From: DAIQNV01 sp038748775
Lineage (GTDB): Bacteria > Planctomycetota > Phycisphaerae > Phycisphaerales > UBA1924
NCBI GenBank assembly: GCA_038748775.1
Contig: JBCDIT010000005.1
Location: 62,001 to 126,000 of the forward strand
Reading direction: 5' to 3'
DNA length: 64,000 nt
In this document: positions 17,321 through 25,505 of the stretch, in pieces
How positions within the stretch are numbered: position 1 is the first letter of the stretch
Layout: the number at the start of each line of letters is the position of its first letter
Program-made: the position numbers and the translations under genes
Notes under the pieces: generated by a model
What the model was told of the DNA's origin: nothing
The model's database searches: none
Seen by the model: only the letters and a program-made list of their open reading frames with translations

Positions 17321-17970
17321 TAACCGTCGAGGGCGGCTCGTCCTCGAGGCAGATCAAACCGATCGATCGTCCGCACGTAAGCCGCTCCGCCCATGCGTCC
17401 TATCGCGGCGAGCTTCTCGGGGTCAACATGGCCGCGTTCGTTGACCGTGCCCTCGGCGGCCCACACGTGCACGACGCGACCAATCACGAGGTTGGCTCCG
17501 CCCGGCGCGTCGTTGGTGAAGCGGATGACGCGTTCGGTTTCGCACTCGAACCCGAAAGGCGACTCGGCGAGGCGTGGAGCGGCGATCTTCTGGCACGGCG
17601 CCGGCGTGAGGCCGGTGAGATCGAACTCGCTCTCGCCGTACTGCAGGGCCTCGCCCGCCGCGGCGACCTCGCGTTCGTAGGTGGCGCTCGCGATATTGAC
17701 CGCGAAGCAGCCGGTGCCGCCTTCTTCGGGCGGGAGGGCGTTGATCATCGAGTCCTTGATCTCTCCGGCACGACCGTTGGCTGGGCAAAACATGACGAGC
17801 ATGGGCTCGGCGCCGACCCCGTTGAAGAACGAGTAGGGGGCAAGGTTGTGCTTGCCATCGGGCGAGACCGAGGACACGAACGCGATGGGCCTGGGGACGA
17901 TGGCCCCGATCATGAGCTTGTAGCGGTCCATCGGATGAAGACCGTCGACATCGATTTCGCGTGTAGACAT
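17320..17970 (-). CDS. Flavin reductase (DIM6/NTAB) family protein
   Basis: 216 aa from the ATG at 17970; a TTG 21 bp further up is less likely. The FMN-binding split-barrel family pattern is clear: MIGAIVPRPIAFVSSVSPDGKHNLAPYSFFNGV near the N-terminus, then MVMFCPAN-like, then GCFAVNIAS, and FECETERVIRFTNDAPGGANLVIGRVVHVW. Such proteins bind FMN and reduce it with NAD(P)H or act as flavoprotein oxidoreductases on unknown substrates. It stands alone, with a shared 31-bp repeat at its 3' end. Its upstream region (17971-18327) is rich in hairpins, but these fit the other strand better. Confidence 0.88.
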   Translation of the reverse strand: MSTREIDVDGLHPMDRYKLMIGAIVPRPIAFVSSVSPDGKHNLAPYSFFNGVGAEPMLVMFCPANGRAGEIKDSMINALPPEEGGTGCFAVNIASATYEREVAAAGEALQYGESEFDLTGLTPAPCQKIAAPRLAESPFGFECETERVIRFTNDAPGGANLVIGRVVHVWAAEGTVNERGHVDPEKLAAIGRMGGAAYVRTIDRFDLPRGRAALDG

Positions 17971-18327
17971 TGGGCGGAGTCTAGAAGGCAATCGCGCTGA
18001 AGTTGACCGATGAAAGAGCCGGCAAGCTTCATGCTAGCCGGCCCTGGGGCATCCCCGACGATCAACGCTGGGCCCGTGCTGGGGGTGAGTCGGTCGATGT
18101 GTCTCGAGGAGAACGACACCGACCGGCGGGCCAAGCGTGCTGGGGGCGATCGCCGGGGGGTGGTGAGCGTGTTGTCGGTCGGTCGGGGCTCCCGTGATTG
18201 CCCTTCCGACCTCGGTTGAACGGGTCTGGAAGAATCCGGTCACGGGATCGCGGTGGAATTCCGACGTTTTTTTCCGGGCCCGGCTCGAGGAGCCTCGCAG
18301 AGGCTTGACCCAGGGGAACAATGCACG
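17971..18327 (+). other. Hairpin-rich intergenic region, possible structured leader of the next gene
   Basis: No gene is seen between the divergent neighbours. Perfect or near-perfect stems include GCCGGC...GCCGGC at 18018-18042, a long stem pairing CGGTCGATGTGTC (from 18090) with GACACCGACCG (to 18125) around a purine-rich loop, an outer GGCCCG/CGGGCC pair enclosing it, and AGCCTC-GCA-GAGGCT at 18291-18305, just before the AGGGGAA ribosome site of the next gene. A run of seven T lies at 18266-18273. This may be a regulated 5' leader or a short RNA. Confidence 0.4.
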
Positions 18328-19122
18328 ATGGACGATCGTGTGATGACGTGGTCGGCGCTGCTGGGCAAGTGGACCGAGTTCGCGAAAGCGGGCCTCGCTC
18401 TCCCGACAGACGGCGCTGGTGGGCGATGGCGGCGGGTGATCGCCCCGGTTATTGGCCTGCAAGCGGTGACGCACGCCCTCTCTGAGTTAGACCAAATCGA
18501 AGACCCCGGCGAACGGGCCGCCGGGCTCGATCGAGCCGAGATGATCGTAAAGACCCACGCCTCGGAGGTTCACGGGGTGTGGTCTGGCGAGCCGCTGCCA
18601 ATGGAACTCCAGGCGTTGATTGAAGATGCACGCCTCGCGGTTCGCGCCTCGGAGCGGATGGGGTTCGAGTGGCTCGTTGAGTCGGAGACCGTTGCGTTCG
18701 ATCACCCAGGGGTGATCGCCGAAGCGTTGGTGACGAACGGTTTCGTGGGTGATTTGTACCTGCCGACTCCGGGTGTCCCGTTATTCCGAGGCTCGGCGGT
18801 CGCGTTTATTGGCGGGGTCCGAGGCGGCGCGGTCGACCCTGACGTGTTGGCGTTGGTGGGGGGGTTCGTCGGCGCTGATGATGGAGAGTCGTCGGGTCCC
18901 TCGCGCCGTAGCGGTGCGAGGCAGGTGTACCGGCAGTTCGACTTCGCCTCGGGCGGCCCTGTCCGCGACGTGATCGCGCCGCTCGATGGCGAGCCGCTTC
19001 CGGGCCAGCCCTTGTTGATCGCGGCCGTGCTCGGCGGTGAGACCCAGCCGGTGCCCCTCCCGCCTCGGATGCTTCACGACCTCGACATCTTGCCGGTCGA
19101 GGAACATCAACCGGACGCTTAG
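18328..19122 (+). CDS. Conserved-looking protein of unknown function
   Basis: 264 aa from an ATG preceded by AGGGGAA; a longer frame starts at 18253 but runs through the hairpin region. The protein is soluble, acidic and helical in its first half (LQAVTHALSELDQIEDPGERAAGLDRAEMIVKT), then mixed alpha/beta with Gly-rich turns (GSAVAFIGGVRGG; DVLALVGGFVG). No motif I know is present. No signal peptide or membrane segment. It stands alone between two convergent or divergent - strand genes. Confidence 0.65.
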   Translation: MDDRVMTWSALLGKWTEFAKAGLALPTDGAGGRWRRVIAPVIGLQAVTHALSELDQIEDPGERAAGLDRAEMIVKTHASEVHGVWSGEPLPMELQALIEDARLAVRASERMGFEWLVESETVAFDHPGVIAEALVTNGFVGDLYLPTPGVPLFRGSAVAFIGGVRGGAVDPDVLALVGGFVGADDGESSGPSRRSGARQVYRQFDFASGGPVRDVIAPLDGEPLPGQPLLIAAVLGGETQPVPLPPRMLHDLDILPVEEHQPDA

Positions 19123-19221
19123 ACCGTCTTCACTGAACTTGTAGCTCGACGAGTTTCGTTTTCTCGACCGGAATCCCGCCGGATTGACTCCGGCGCAGGT
19201 TCCGCAAGCGAGTGCGTGGCC

Positions 19222-19252
19222 GGAGGCCGCTACGAAGCGATCAAACCTGCTC
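19222..19252. repeat. 31-bp repeat, copy 2, 3' of the aminotransferase gene
   Basis: Second copy of the sequence at 17290-17320 (28 of 31 identical). It starts six bases after the stop of the - strand aminotransferase gene and carries the hairpin CGCT-tcgt-AGCG on that strand. The same position relative to a gene end in both copies suggests a 3'-end signal. Confidence 0.7.
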
Positions 19253-19258
19253 TGGCGG

Positions 19259-20431
19259 TCAGGCCAGGGCAGCGCGGAGCCGCCGGTCGGCTTCTTCGAG
19301 CGTTGACTCCGACTTGCAGAAGGCGAATCGGAGCAGCGAACGGCCTTGTTCGCGGTTCGCGTAGAACACCGACGGGGGAATCGTCGCGACGCCGGCGTGC
19401 TCGATGAGCCAGTGGCAGAGTTCGATGTCGTCGGCGAGGCCGAGCCTGGCACTCACCGGGCGGTGATCGGCGAGGATGAAGTATCCACCTTCCGGCGGGG
19501 TGAACAAGAATCCGAGATCGAGCAGTGTTCGACTCATGGTGTCGCGTCGGGCTTGGAACGATGACGCGAAGTCGGCGAGGTAGCCATCGGAGTTGGCCAG
19601 CGTTTCGGCGGCGGCATATTGGAGCGGGGTCGCGACGGCGAAGTTGATGAATTGGTGGGCGGCGCGGATCCCTGCGGTGAGGTGGGGCGGCGCGATCGCC
19701 CAACCGATCTTCCATCCGGTCATGCTGAAGGTCTTGCCGAACGATCCGAGCGTCACCGTTCGCTCGGCCATCCCGGGGAGCGACGCGATCGAGACATGCT
19801 GAGCGACGTCGAAGACCAGCCGGTCGTAGACCTCGTCGGCGATGACAACCAGATCATGCTCGGCGCAGAGCGATGCAATGAGCGAGAGTTCGCCTTCGGT
19901 GAACACTTTGCCCGTTGGGTTGTGGGGGGTGTTGAAGACAAACCCCCTCGTGCGGGGTGTGATGGCCGATCGGAGATCTTCGGGATCGAACGCGAAACCA
20001 TCGGGGCCCGGTCTGAGGGCAACAGCGATCATCTTCGCGCCCGCGAGAGCCGCGTCGGCGGGGTATGCGTCGTAGTACGGCTCGAAGGTGATGATCTCAT
20101 CGCCCGGGTTGAACATCCCGAGATGGCACGCGGCGAGGGCCCCGGTGCATCCGGCGGTCACGGTGATTTCTGCGTCGGGGTCGACGGCGATCTCGGTCGC
20201 TTCGGTGTGCCTTGCCGCGATGGCGCGGCGGAGTTCTGGAACCCCGGGCATCGGAGCGTACTGATTGAGATGCTCGTTCATCGCGCGCGATGCGGCGTCT
20301 TTGATTTGGATGGGGCCATCGAAGTCGGGCATGCCTTGGCCAAGGTTGATGGCGTTGGCCTTCATGGCTCTCGAGGTGATGTCCGCGAAAATCGTCGTTC
20401 CGAACGGCAGGAGGCGTTGAGCGATGGGCAT
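19259..20431 (-). CDS. Class I PLP-dependent aminotransferase
   Basis: 390 aa, the normal size for fold-type I aspartate-aminotransferase-like enzymes. Key parts: INLGQGMPDFDGP near the N-terminus, YAPMPGVPELRRAIA, the NTPHNPTGKVF loop that contacts the cofactor, VIADEVYDRLVF, the Schiff-base Lys in SFGKTFSMTGWKIGW (about residue 232), and the Arg near the C-terminus (LRFAFCK) that binds substrate carboxylate. The order resembles the methionine/kynurenine aminotransferase branch (YbdL/KAT), but the exact substrate cannot be read from sequence. It stands alone. Confidence 0.93.
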   Translation of the reverse strand: MPIAQRLLPFGTTIFADITSRAMKANAINLGQGMPDFDGPIQIKDAASRAMNEHLNQYAPMPGVPELRRAIAARHTEATEIAVDPDAEITVTAGCTGALAACHLGMFNPGDEIITFEPYYDAYPADAALAGAKMIAVALRPGPDGFAFDPEDLRSAITPRTRGFVFNTPHNPTGKVFTEGELSLIASLCAEHDLVVIADEVYDRLVFDVAQHVSIASLPGMAERTVTLGSFGKTFSMTGWKIGWAIAPPHLTAGIRAAHQFINFAVATPLQYAAAETLANSDGYLADFASSFQARRDTMSRTLLDLGFLFTPPEGGYFILADHRPVSARLGLADDIELCHWLIEHAGVATIPPSVFYANREQGRSLLRFAFCKSESTLEEADRRLRAALA

Positions 20432-20604
20432 CTGAAGAGTGTGCCCGATCTCGGGGTGCCTTGTGAGTCCGGGGGCCTCCGGGCTTCGGGGCTGGTAGAC
20501 ACCCCATCACGCGGGAAAGGCTGATCTGACGCGCTCGAATTACGAGTCCCTCGATCCGATGGAGGTTTCGAAGACCCCCTTTGGGATCAGCAGGGAGCGA
20601 TCGG

Positions 20605-21334
20605 TGCGAGGCATCTTTGAACGGTTACGACGTGTCACACCCGGTCCGACGGGCTAACTTGTCGCTCTCGCGCTGGCGGTGGGCGGCGCCTGGGCGGCGT
20701 TCATCACGCTCGTCGTCCCGGGCGAGACCACGTTGGTCGTCGGGGCTTCCGGCGCGGTTGGCCAAGCGTTGGTCGCGTTCGGTTCTTTGTTCATCTTCCG
20801 GCGCGGTGTGATCAGACCTGTCAAGGCATTTCAGTCGGAGGTCCGATCGCGGCGATCCGCGACGACACAAGGAACGCCCTCGATCGCATCGGCGTGGGTT
20901 CCGAAAGGGTGCAGAGCGGCTCGGTCAGGGTCTTTCAGATGGGCGAGTCATTGAACTCGACCCCCGACCGTACCAACCAACTCAACGGCGAGATCGAGCG
21001 CATCGCCGCGGCGACGGCGGAACAGGCATCGACGTGCGAGTCGTTCATGCAGACGTGCACGGGTATCAGCGGGACGCTGGCGGCGATCAGCGGTGCATCG
21101 CAGATGATCGGGTTCAGTATCAACGACTTGCACGGCAAAGTCGCTCAACTCCGTGACCTGATCAAGACGACCGGGTTCGAGGTTGTGGATCCGCGCACGC
21201 TGGAAGGCGAGGTGCCGAACGACATCGCAGAACAGCGCGCGGATCCGAGGGCGAGCGCCGAGAGTGCGAAGGGAACGATGCACGACACGGTCGGTGAAAA
21301 CTCAGGCGCCCCGGACTATCACCGAGCGGCGTAA
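20605..21334 (+). pseudogene. Decayed methyl-accepting chemotaxis protein (frameshifted)
   Basis: Pieces of a chemotaxis receptor appear in three frames. A GTG at 20605 opens VRGIFERLRRVT. The next frame (after a TAA at 20655) encodes two hydrophobic segments (LVALALAVGGAWAAFITLVV; GALVAFGSLFIF-like) ending in RRGVIRPVKAFQ, like TM2 plus the start of a HAMP. After about 20850 the third frame runs to 21334 and carries the signalling-type sequence NGEIERIAAATAEQAS. The central tip of the signalling domain is missing. Two frame changes, a stop and the deletion mark it as a remnant. The third-frame segment alone could still be translated (147 aa). Confidence 0.6.
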
Positions 21335-21344
21335 GCGCACGAAA

Positions 21345-21366
21345 AACGCCCGCTTTCGCGGGCGTT
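21345..21366 (-). terminator. Intrinsic terminator of the second PEP-CTERM gene
   Basis: A 9-bp perfect stem (AACGCCCGC / GCGGGCGTT) with a 4-nt loop is followed on the - strand by TTTTCGTGC. It lies 45 bp beyond the stop of the gene at 21411. Confidence 0.85.
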
Positions 21367-21410
21367 GGCGTGTGTGCCAGTTGTCGAGTCTGCTCGGTGC
21401 CGTGTCGGGT

Positions 21411-22202
21411 TTAGCGACGACGACGGGCGGCGGCCAGACCGGCGAGGCCCAAGAGGGCGGCGCCGCCCGGAGCCGGGATGATGGCGAAGGCAACGGTCAG
21501 CGGGGGCTGGGTGATCCCGAAGGTGTCGAGGGTGAAGACGGAGGTGAGGGCACCGGTCGAGGTATCGATCGTGCCGACCTCGTAGTTGCCGGTGCTGTTG
21601 TTTTGGTACGAAGCCCAGAGCTGGCCGCCGAAGAAGGTGGCGCCGGCGTTCTGGATGTCGGTGCCGAGGCCGCCGACGTTGGTGAGGTTGCCGGTCGCGA
21701 CGTCGACGACGAAGAGGGCGTCGTTGTTGCGGTCGACCATGTAGAGCGTGTCGCTGGCGACGTCGTAGCCGAGACCGTTGCCGCCGACGCCCTGCTGCTG
21801 CGGGGCGATCTGGGCGATCAGGGCCAGGGTGTTGGGATCGTACTCGTTGAAGTTGCCCTGACTGTCGAAGCCGTAGGCGCGACCGTTGATGAACTCGACC
21901 GACGAGGGCGACGGGTCCTGCGAGCCCGAGCCGAGAGCGGTCAGGGTTGGGTTGGCGCCGAAGGCGTTGTCGACGCGGAACGACTCCGGGGTGCCCGGGG
22001 CGAACGGGCTGCTGTGGGCGAGCAACTCGCCGGCGCCGTTGAACTCCGCGGCGATGATGTCATCGCTTAGCGTGAAGCTCGACGCGGTCCCGGTGCCGAG
22101 ATCGCCCCGGTACAGCGTGTCGCCCTGGAACGCAAAGAAGGTGCCGGTCTGGGCCGCCGCCGCACCGGCGAGAACGGCGACGGTGATCGCGCTGGTCTTC
22201 AT
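21411..22202 (-). CDS. Secreted repeat protein with PEP-CTERM-like sorting tail
   Basis: 263 aa. The ATG at 22202 follows GAGGGAG. A signal peptide (MKTSAITVAVLAGAAAAQ) precedes a beta-rich body with propeller-like repeats: GDTLYRGDLGTGTASSF, SDTLYMVDRNNDALFVVDVATGNLTNVG, NYEVGTIDTSTGALTSV. The C-terminus IIPAPGGAALLGLAGLAAARRRR-like tail has the same PAPG, hydrophobic helix and Arg run as the protein at 696-1406. It is probably an extracellular or surface protein of unknown target, sorted by an exosortase-like system encoded elsewhere. A strong terminator follows. Confidence 0.8.
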   Translation of the reverse strand: MKTSAITVAVLAGAAAAQTGTFFAFQGDTLYRGDLGTGTASSFTLSDDIIAAEFNGAGELLAHSSPFAPGTPESFRVDNAFGANPTLTALGSGSQDPSPSSVEFINGRAYGFDSQGNFNEYDPNTLALIAQIAPQQQGVGGNGLGYDVASDTLYMVDRNNDALFVVDVATGNLTNVGGLGTDIQNAGATFFGGQLWASYQNNSTGNYEVGTIDTSTGALTSVFTLDTFGITQPPLTVAFAIIPAPGGAALLGLAGLAAARRRR

Positions 22203-22408
22203 GGATCAAACTCCCTCAAACGGTTTGCGTGCTTAGCCGCGCCACGCGGCCCGCACAGAGATAGAATACACTTGGAGGCGCCCGCCGCGAGTGCAGTTTT
22301 TAAGATTTACCGGGCGCACACACAGCGGCGCGCGGTGCTTCCAGGAATGATCGGGCTGTGAACGCAGGAAACCCCCTGTATTCCATTCCGACACAGAGGA
22401 GAACACCT

Positions 22409-23362
22409 ATGCCGAAGAGAGCCAAGATCAGCATCATCGGAGCCGGAAACGTCGGAGCGACCTGTGCGCACTGGGCGGCGCAGAAGGAACTCGGCGACAT
22501 CGTCGTGCTCGACATCCCCGACAAGGAAGGCGTCGCGAAGGGCAAGATGATTGACCTCGCGTGCTGCGGTCCCATCGAACGCTTCGATTCGGGCATCGTT
22601 GGGACGTCGGACTACAAGGACATCGCCCACTCGGACGTTGTGGTCATCACCGCCGGGCTTCCCCGCAAGCCCGGGATGAGCCGCGATGACCTCATCGAGA
22701 CCAACGTCAAGATCGTCAAGAGCGTGAGCGAGAACGTCCGCGAGTACGCGCCCGATTCATGCGTCATCGTGGTCAGCAACCCGCTCGACGCGATGGTGTA
22801 CACCGCTTGGAAGGCGACCGGATTCCCGACGAGCCGGATCATGGGACAGGCCGGTGCGCTCGACGTCGCTCGCTACCGCACGTTCCTCGCCTGGGAGATC
22901 GGCTGCTCGGTCGAAGACGTGCAGGCGCTCCTCCTCGGGGGGCACGGCGACGACATGGTCCCGCTGCCTCGTCTCACCAGCGTGCACGGCATCCCCGTCA
23001 CCGACCTGCTGCCAGAAGACAAAATCACGGCGTGTGTTGACCGCGCCAAGGTCGGCGGCGGCGAGATCGTCAAGCTTATGGGCACGAGCGCGTACTACGC
23101 CCCGGCAAGCGGGACGGTCCAGATGGTCGAGGCCATCGTCAAGGACAAGAAGCGGATCATCCCCAGCGCCGCGTATTTGGACGGGCAGTTCGGCAAGACC
23201 GGGCTTTTCGTCGGTGTCCCGGCACTGCTTGGAGCCGGCGGTGTTGAGAAGGTCGTCGACTTCAAGCTGACCGACGATGAGCAGAAGCTCTTTGACGAAT
23301 CAGCAAGCCATGTAGAAGAACTCGTGGACGTCGTGAAGAAGATGTTCCCCGAATTGGCCTGA
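22409..23362 (+). CDS. mdh: Malate dehydrogenase (LDH-like type)
   Basis: 317 aa from the ATG at 22409, preceded by AGAGGAG. The Rossmann motif IIGAGNVGATCAHW binds NAD. AGLPRKPGMSRDDL carries the Arg pair at the substrate-specificity loop that marks malate over lactate. VSNPLDAMVYTAWK and the catalytic His in LLLGGHGDDMVPL (about residue 178) follow. It interconverts malate and oxaloacetate in the TCA cycle. The tetrameric, LDH-like branch is the usual type in Planctomycetota. It stands alone. Confidence 0.95.
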   Translation: MPKRAKISIIGAGNVGATCAHWAAQKELGDIVVLDIPDKEGVAKGKMIDLACCGPIERFDSGIVGTSDYKDIAHSDVVVITAGLPRKPGMSRDDLIETNVKIVKSVSENVREYAPDSCVIVVSNPLDAMVYTAWKATGFPTSRIMGQAGALDVARYRTFLAWEIGCSVEDVQALLLGGHGDDMVPLPRLTSVHGIPVTDLLPEDKITACVDRAKVGGGEIVKLMGTSAYYAPASGTVQMVEAIVKDKKRIIPSAAYLDGQFGKTGLFVGVPALLGAGGVEKVVDFKLTDDEQKLFDESASHVEELVDVVKKMFPELA

Positions 23363-23466
23363 TGGGTGTCGGACCCCGGATTCGGGCCCTTCGCGGCACG
23401 GAAACCGGAAGCCGAAGCCAGATCCGAAACCAGAGCGGAAGACAGGAGCCGCCCGACCGGGGCGAG

Positions 23467-24042
23467 TCAACCTTCGCGGGCGGTGGCCTGCTGCGCCTCG
23501 AGCTTGGCGATCTTGTTGCGAATCTTGGCTTCCTTCTTCTGCACGTGCTGTTCGAGCACGTCCTCGGCGTCCTCGCGTTCGCCGAGGCTGCTGAGAAGGC
23601 GGTAGAGATACGGCGCTCGCCCGAGCCACTTGCGCCAGCGGAGGATGAACCAAATGAACGCCGGCGGTGCGATGACGATGGCCGCGATGATGTACGGCCT
23701 CGACTGCATAAACACTGCGAAGATCACGCTTGTGAGACCGGCGAGCGCCGCGATGGCGCCGAGGATAAACAGGCCGCTCTCGTTGAGAACGGCGCCGCTG
23801 ATCGAGGTCTTGTTGGCGATTGAGCCGCGACCCGCTTCTGGGTCAAACCCCGGATCGTCTTCGTCGTACGCGACATGCCTGGGGTCTTCGTCTTCCAGGG
23901 CGTCGGCGTCCGCTCCGGTGAGCGCTTCATCGACGTCGACATCGGCGACCGTGTCGTCGAGTGCCGGATCTGTGCCGCCCAAACTTGAGCCGAGTTTGCT
24001 CGCGTCGAGATCGGGATCGGATTGGAGTCTTGATCGCTTCAT
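23467..24042 (-). CDS. Membrane protein with acidic N-terminus and coiled-coil tail, unknown function
   Basis: 191 aa. Residues 1-75 are strongly acidic and probably disordered (DDTVADVDVDEALTGADADALEDEDP). Two membrane helices follow (about 92-112 and 116-134). The C-terminal part (about 150-188) is a charged coiled coil (LEQHVQKKEAKIRNKIAKLEAQ). No known family is recognised. It ends about 105 bp from the convergent mdh gene. Confidence 0.7.
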   Translation of the reverse strand: MKRSRLQSDPDLDASKLGSSLGGTDPALDDTVADVDVDEALTGADADALEDEDPRHVAYDEDDPGFDPEAGRGSIANKTSISGAVLNESGLFILGAIAALAGLTSVIFAVFMQSRPYIIAAIVIAPPAFIWFILRWRKWLGRAPYLYRLLSSLGEREDAEDVLEQHVQKKEAKIRNKIAKLEAQQATAREG

Positions 24043-24314
24043 TCCTGATTCCTCGCTCTTATAGTAGCAAAATGGCAGGTGGTTTCACGCCTTACGGATA
24101 AACTTGACTGTTTCTTTGGAATGCCTGTTTCTGAGTTGCTGCGTTCGATCTGGGAATCTGAACTGTCTATCGCTCGCCCGGGGTTTCTACTGCCGATCGT
24201 GCCGCCGCGGCGCAAGGTTTTTCGCCGCTATACTCCGCCGCCGTACGCCTGGAGACGCCGTCGAAGATGAGCGATCCGGGAATCAACCGCAGACTTGCCG
24301 AGAGGACGCTCACG

Positions 24315-25424
24315 ATGCTCGAGAAGCTCCCCCGCTCTATCCGACTCGCCGCGCCTGGCGCCGCAGTCATGGCCCTCCTGACCGCGGCGCCGACGCTGCA
24401 GGCTCAGGACACGTCGATGTCACCGGCCGACGCGCCGGCCGCTGCTCAGCCTTGGGAGCCCGTTTGGGCGACCGATGAGATTCGCACGATCGCCGAGGGC
24501 CTCAGCGGCGCTTGGCGGACGACCGCCCCGATCGAGAGCACCGGTGGTTCCGAGTCAGACGAGACACACGTGCTGATGCTCATCCACCCGGTTCCGGTTG
24601 AGGGGATGACCGACACCGTCTACATCGAGGCGTTCCGGACCGACGATCTCATTACCCCGTTCCGTCAGGCGATCGGGCAGTTCTACACCCGCCGTGGCGA
24701 CCCCCGTCTGCGGACGTTCGAGGTCACCGTTCCCGACTCCAACACCGGCTCGATGGCCCACCTCGGCGCTCACCCCGAGATCTTCCCCGAACTCAGTGCC
24801 GATGATCTGATCGCGACGCTCGACATCTCGCTCTACCCGACGTCAACCGGGTTCACCGGTCGCACGCCGTACCCGTATCCGACCGCCAACGGCGGCGCGG
24901 TGGAGATGACCAGCAGCCTCGAAGTCAACGGCGATCGTCTGGTGACGGTCGAGCGCGGCTACGACGCCGACGGCGACATCGTGTGGGGCGCCGGCGAGGA
25001 CGGGAAGTACGAGTTCACCCGGATTCCTCACCCGTTCGCGGTCGACAAGCGCGACAACGGCCTCGTCGTCATCGACGTCGTGCGGCCCGAAGGCGATGAG
25101 GTCGCCGACGGCGATCAACTCCACGTCCACTACGGAGGCTGGTTGAAGGACACCTACCAATTTGACACCTCGCGTCAGGAAGGACGCGACGTCTTCCGCT
25201 TCGGGTACCCGCCTCGTCTGATCCAGGGCTGGAACGAAGGCCTGAACGGCGTCACCACCGGCACCGTCCGCAAGCTGGTCATCCCGGGCGATTTGGGCTA
25301 CGGGCCGCGCGGGCAGCCGCGGGCGAACATCCCGCCGGATGCAACGCTTTACTTCACGCTCGAGATCCTGCTCGTCGAGAAGCCGTCGGCTGAAGAGCCG
25401 GCCCCGGCTCCGACCGAGGAGTGA
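24315..25424 (+). CDS. Secreted CpeT-like domain fused to FKBP-type peptidyl-prolyl isomerase
   Basis: 369 aa from the ATG at 24315, which gives a signal peptide (LAAPGAAVMALLTAAPTLQAQ); an in-frame ATG at 24267 is possible. Residues about 50-235 follow the CpeT/CpcT pattern: LSGAWRT opening, a P-V-P segment, TVYIEAFRTDDLITPFRQAIGQFY. In cyanobacteria this fold is a bilin lyase; here bilins are not expected. Residues about 255-355 are an FKBP isomerase: VHYGGWLKD, FDTSRQ, IQGWNEGLNGVTTGTVRKLVIPGDLGYGPRG. It is exported, so it may help fold envelope proteins. A terminator follows directly. Confidence 0.8.
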   Translation: MLEKLPRSIRLAAPGAAVMALLTAAPTLQAQDTSMSPADAPAAAQPWEPVWATDEIRTIAEGLSGAWRTTAPIESTGGSESDETHVLMLIHPVPVEGMTDTVYIEAFRTDDLITPFRQAIGQFYTRRGDPRLRTFEVTVPDSNTGSMAHLGAHPEIFPELSADDLIATLDISLYPTSTGFTGRTPYPYPTANGGAVEMTSSLEVNGDRLVTVERGYDADGDIVWGAGEDGKYEFTRIPHPFAVDKRDNGLVVIDVVRPEGDEVADGDQLHVHYGGWLKDTYQFDTSRQEGRDVFRFGYPPRLIQGWNEGLNGVTTGTVRKLVIPGDLGYGPRGQPRANIPPDATLYFTLEILLVEKPSAEEPAPAPTEE

Positions 25425-25448
25425 GTCAACGGATCTTGGTTTTGCCTG

Positions 25449-25477
25449 CGGGGCGGCTCAACGAGCCGCCCCGTTTT
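25449..25477 (+). terminator. Intrinsic terminator after the CpeT-FKBP gene
   Basis: An 11-bp perfect stem (CGGGGCGGCTC / GAGCCGCCCCG) with a 3-nt loop is followed by TTTT, 24 bp after the stop codon. Confidence 0.9.
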
Positions 25478-25505
25478 CAATTCAAGGCGGAGTACAGTTC
25501 TGGAG

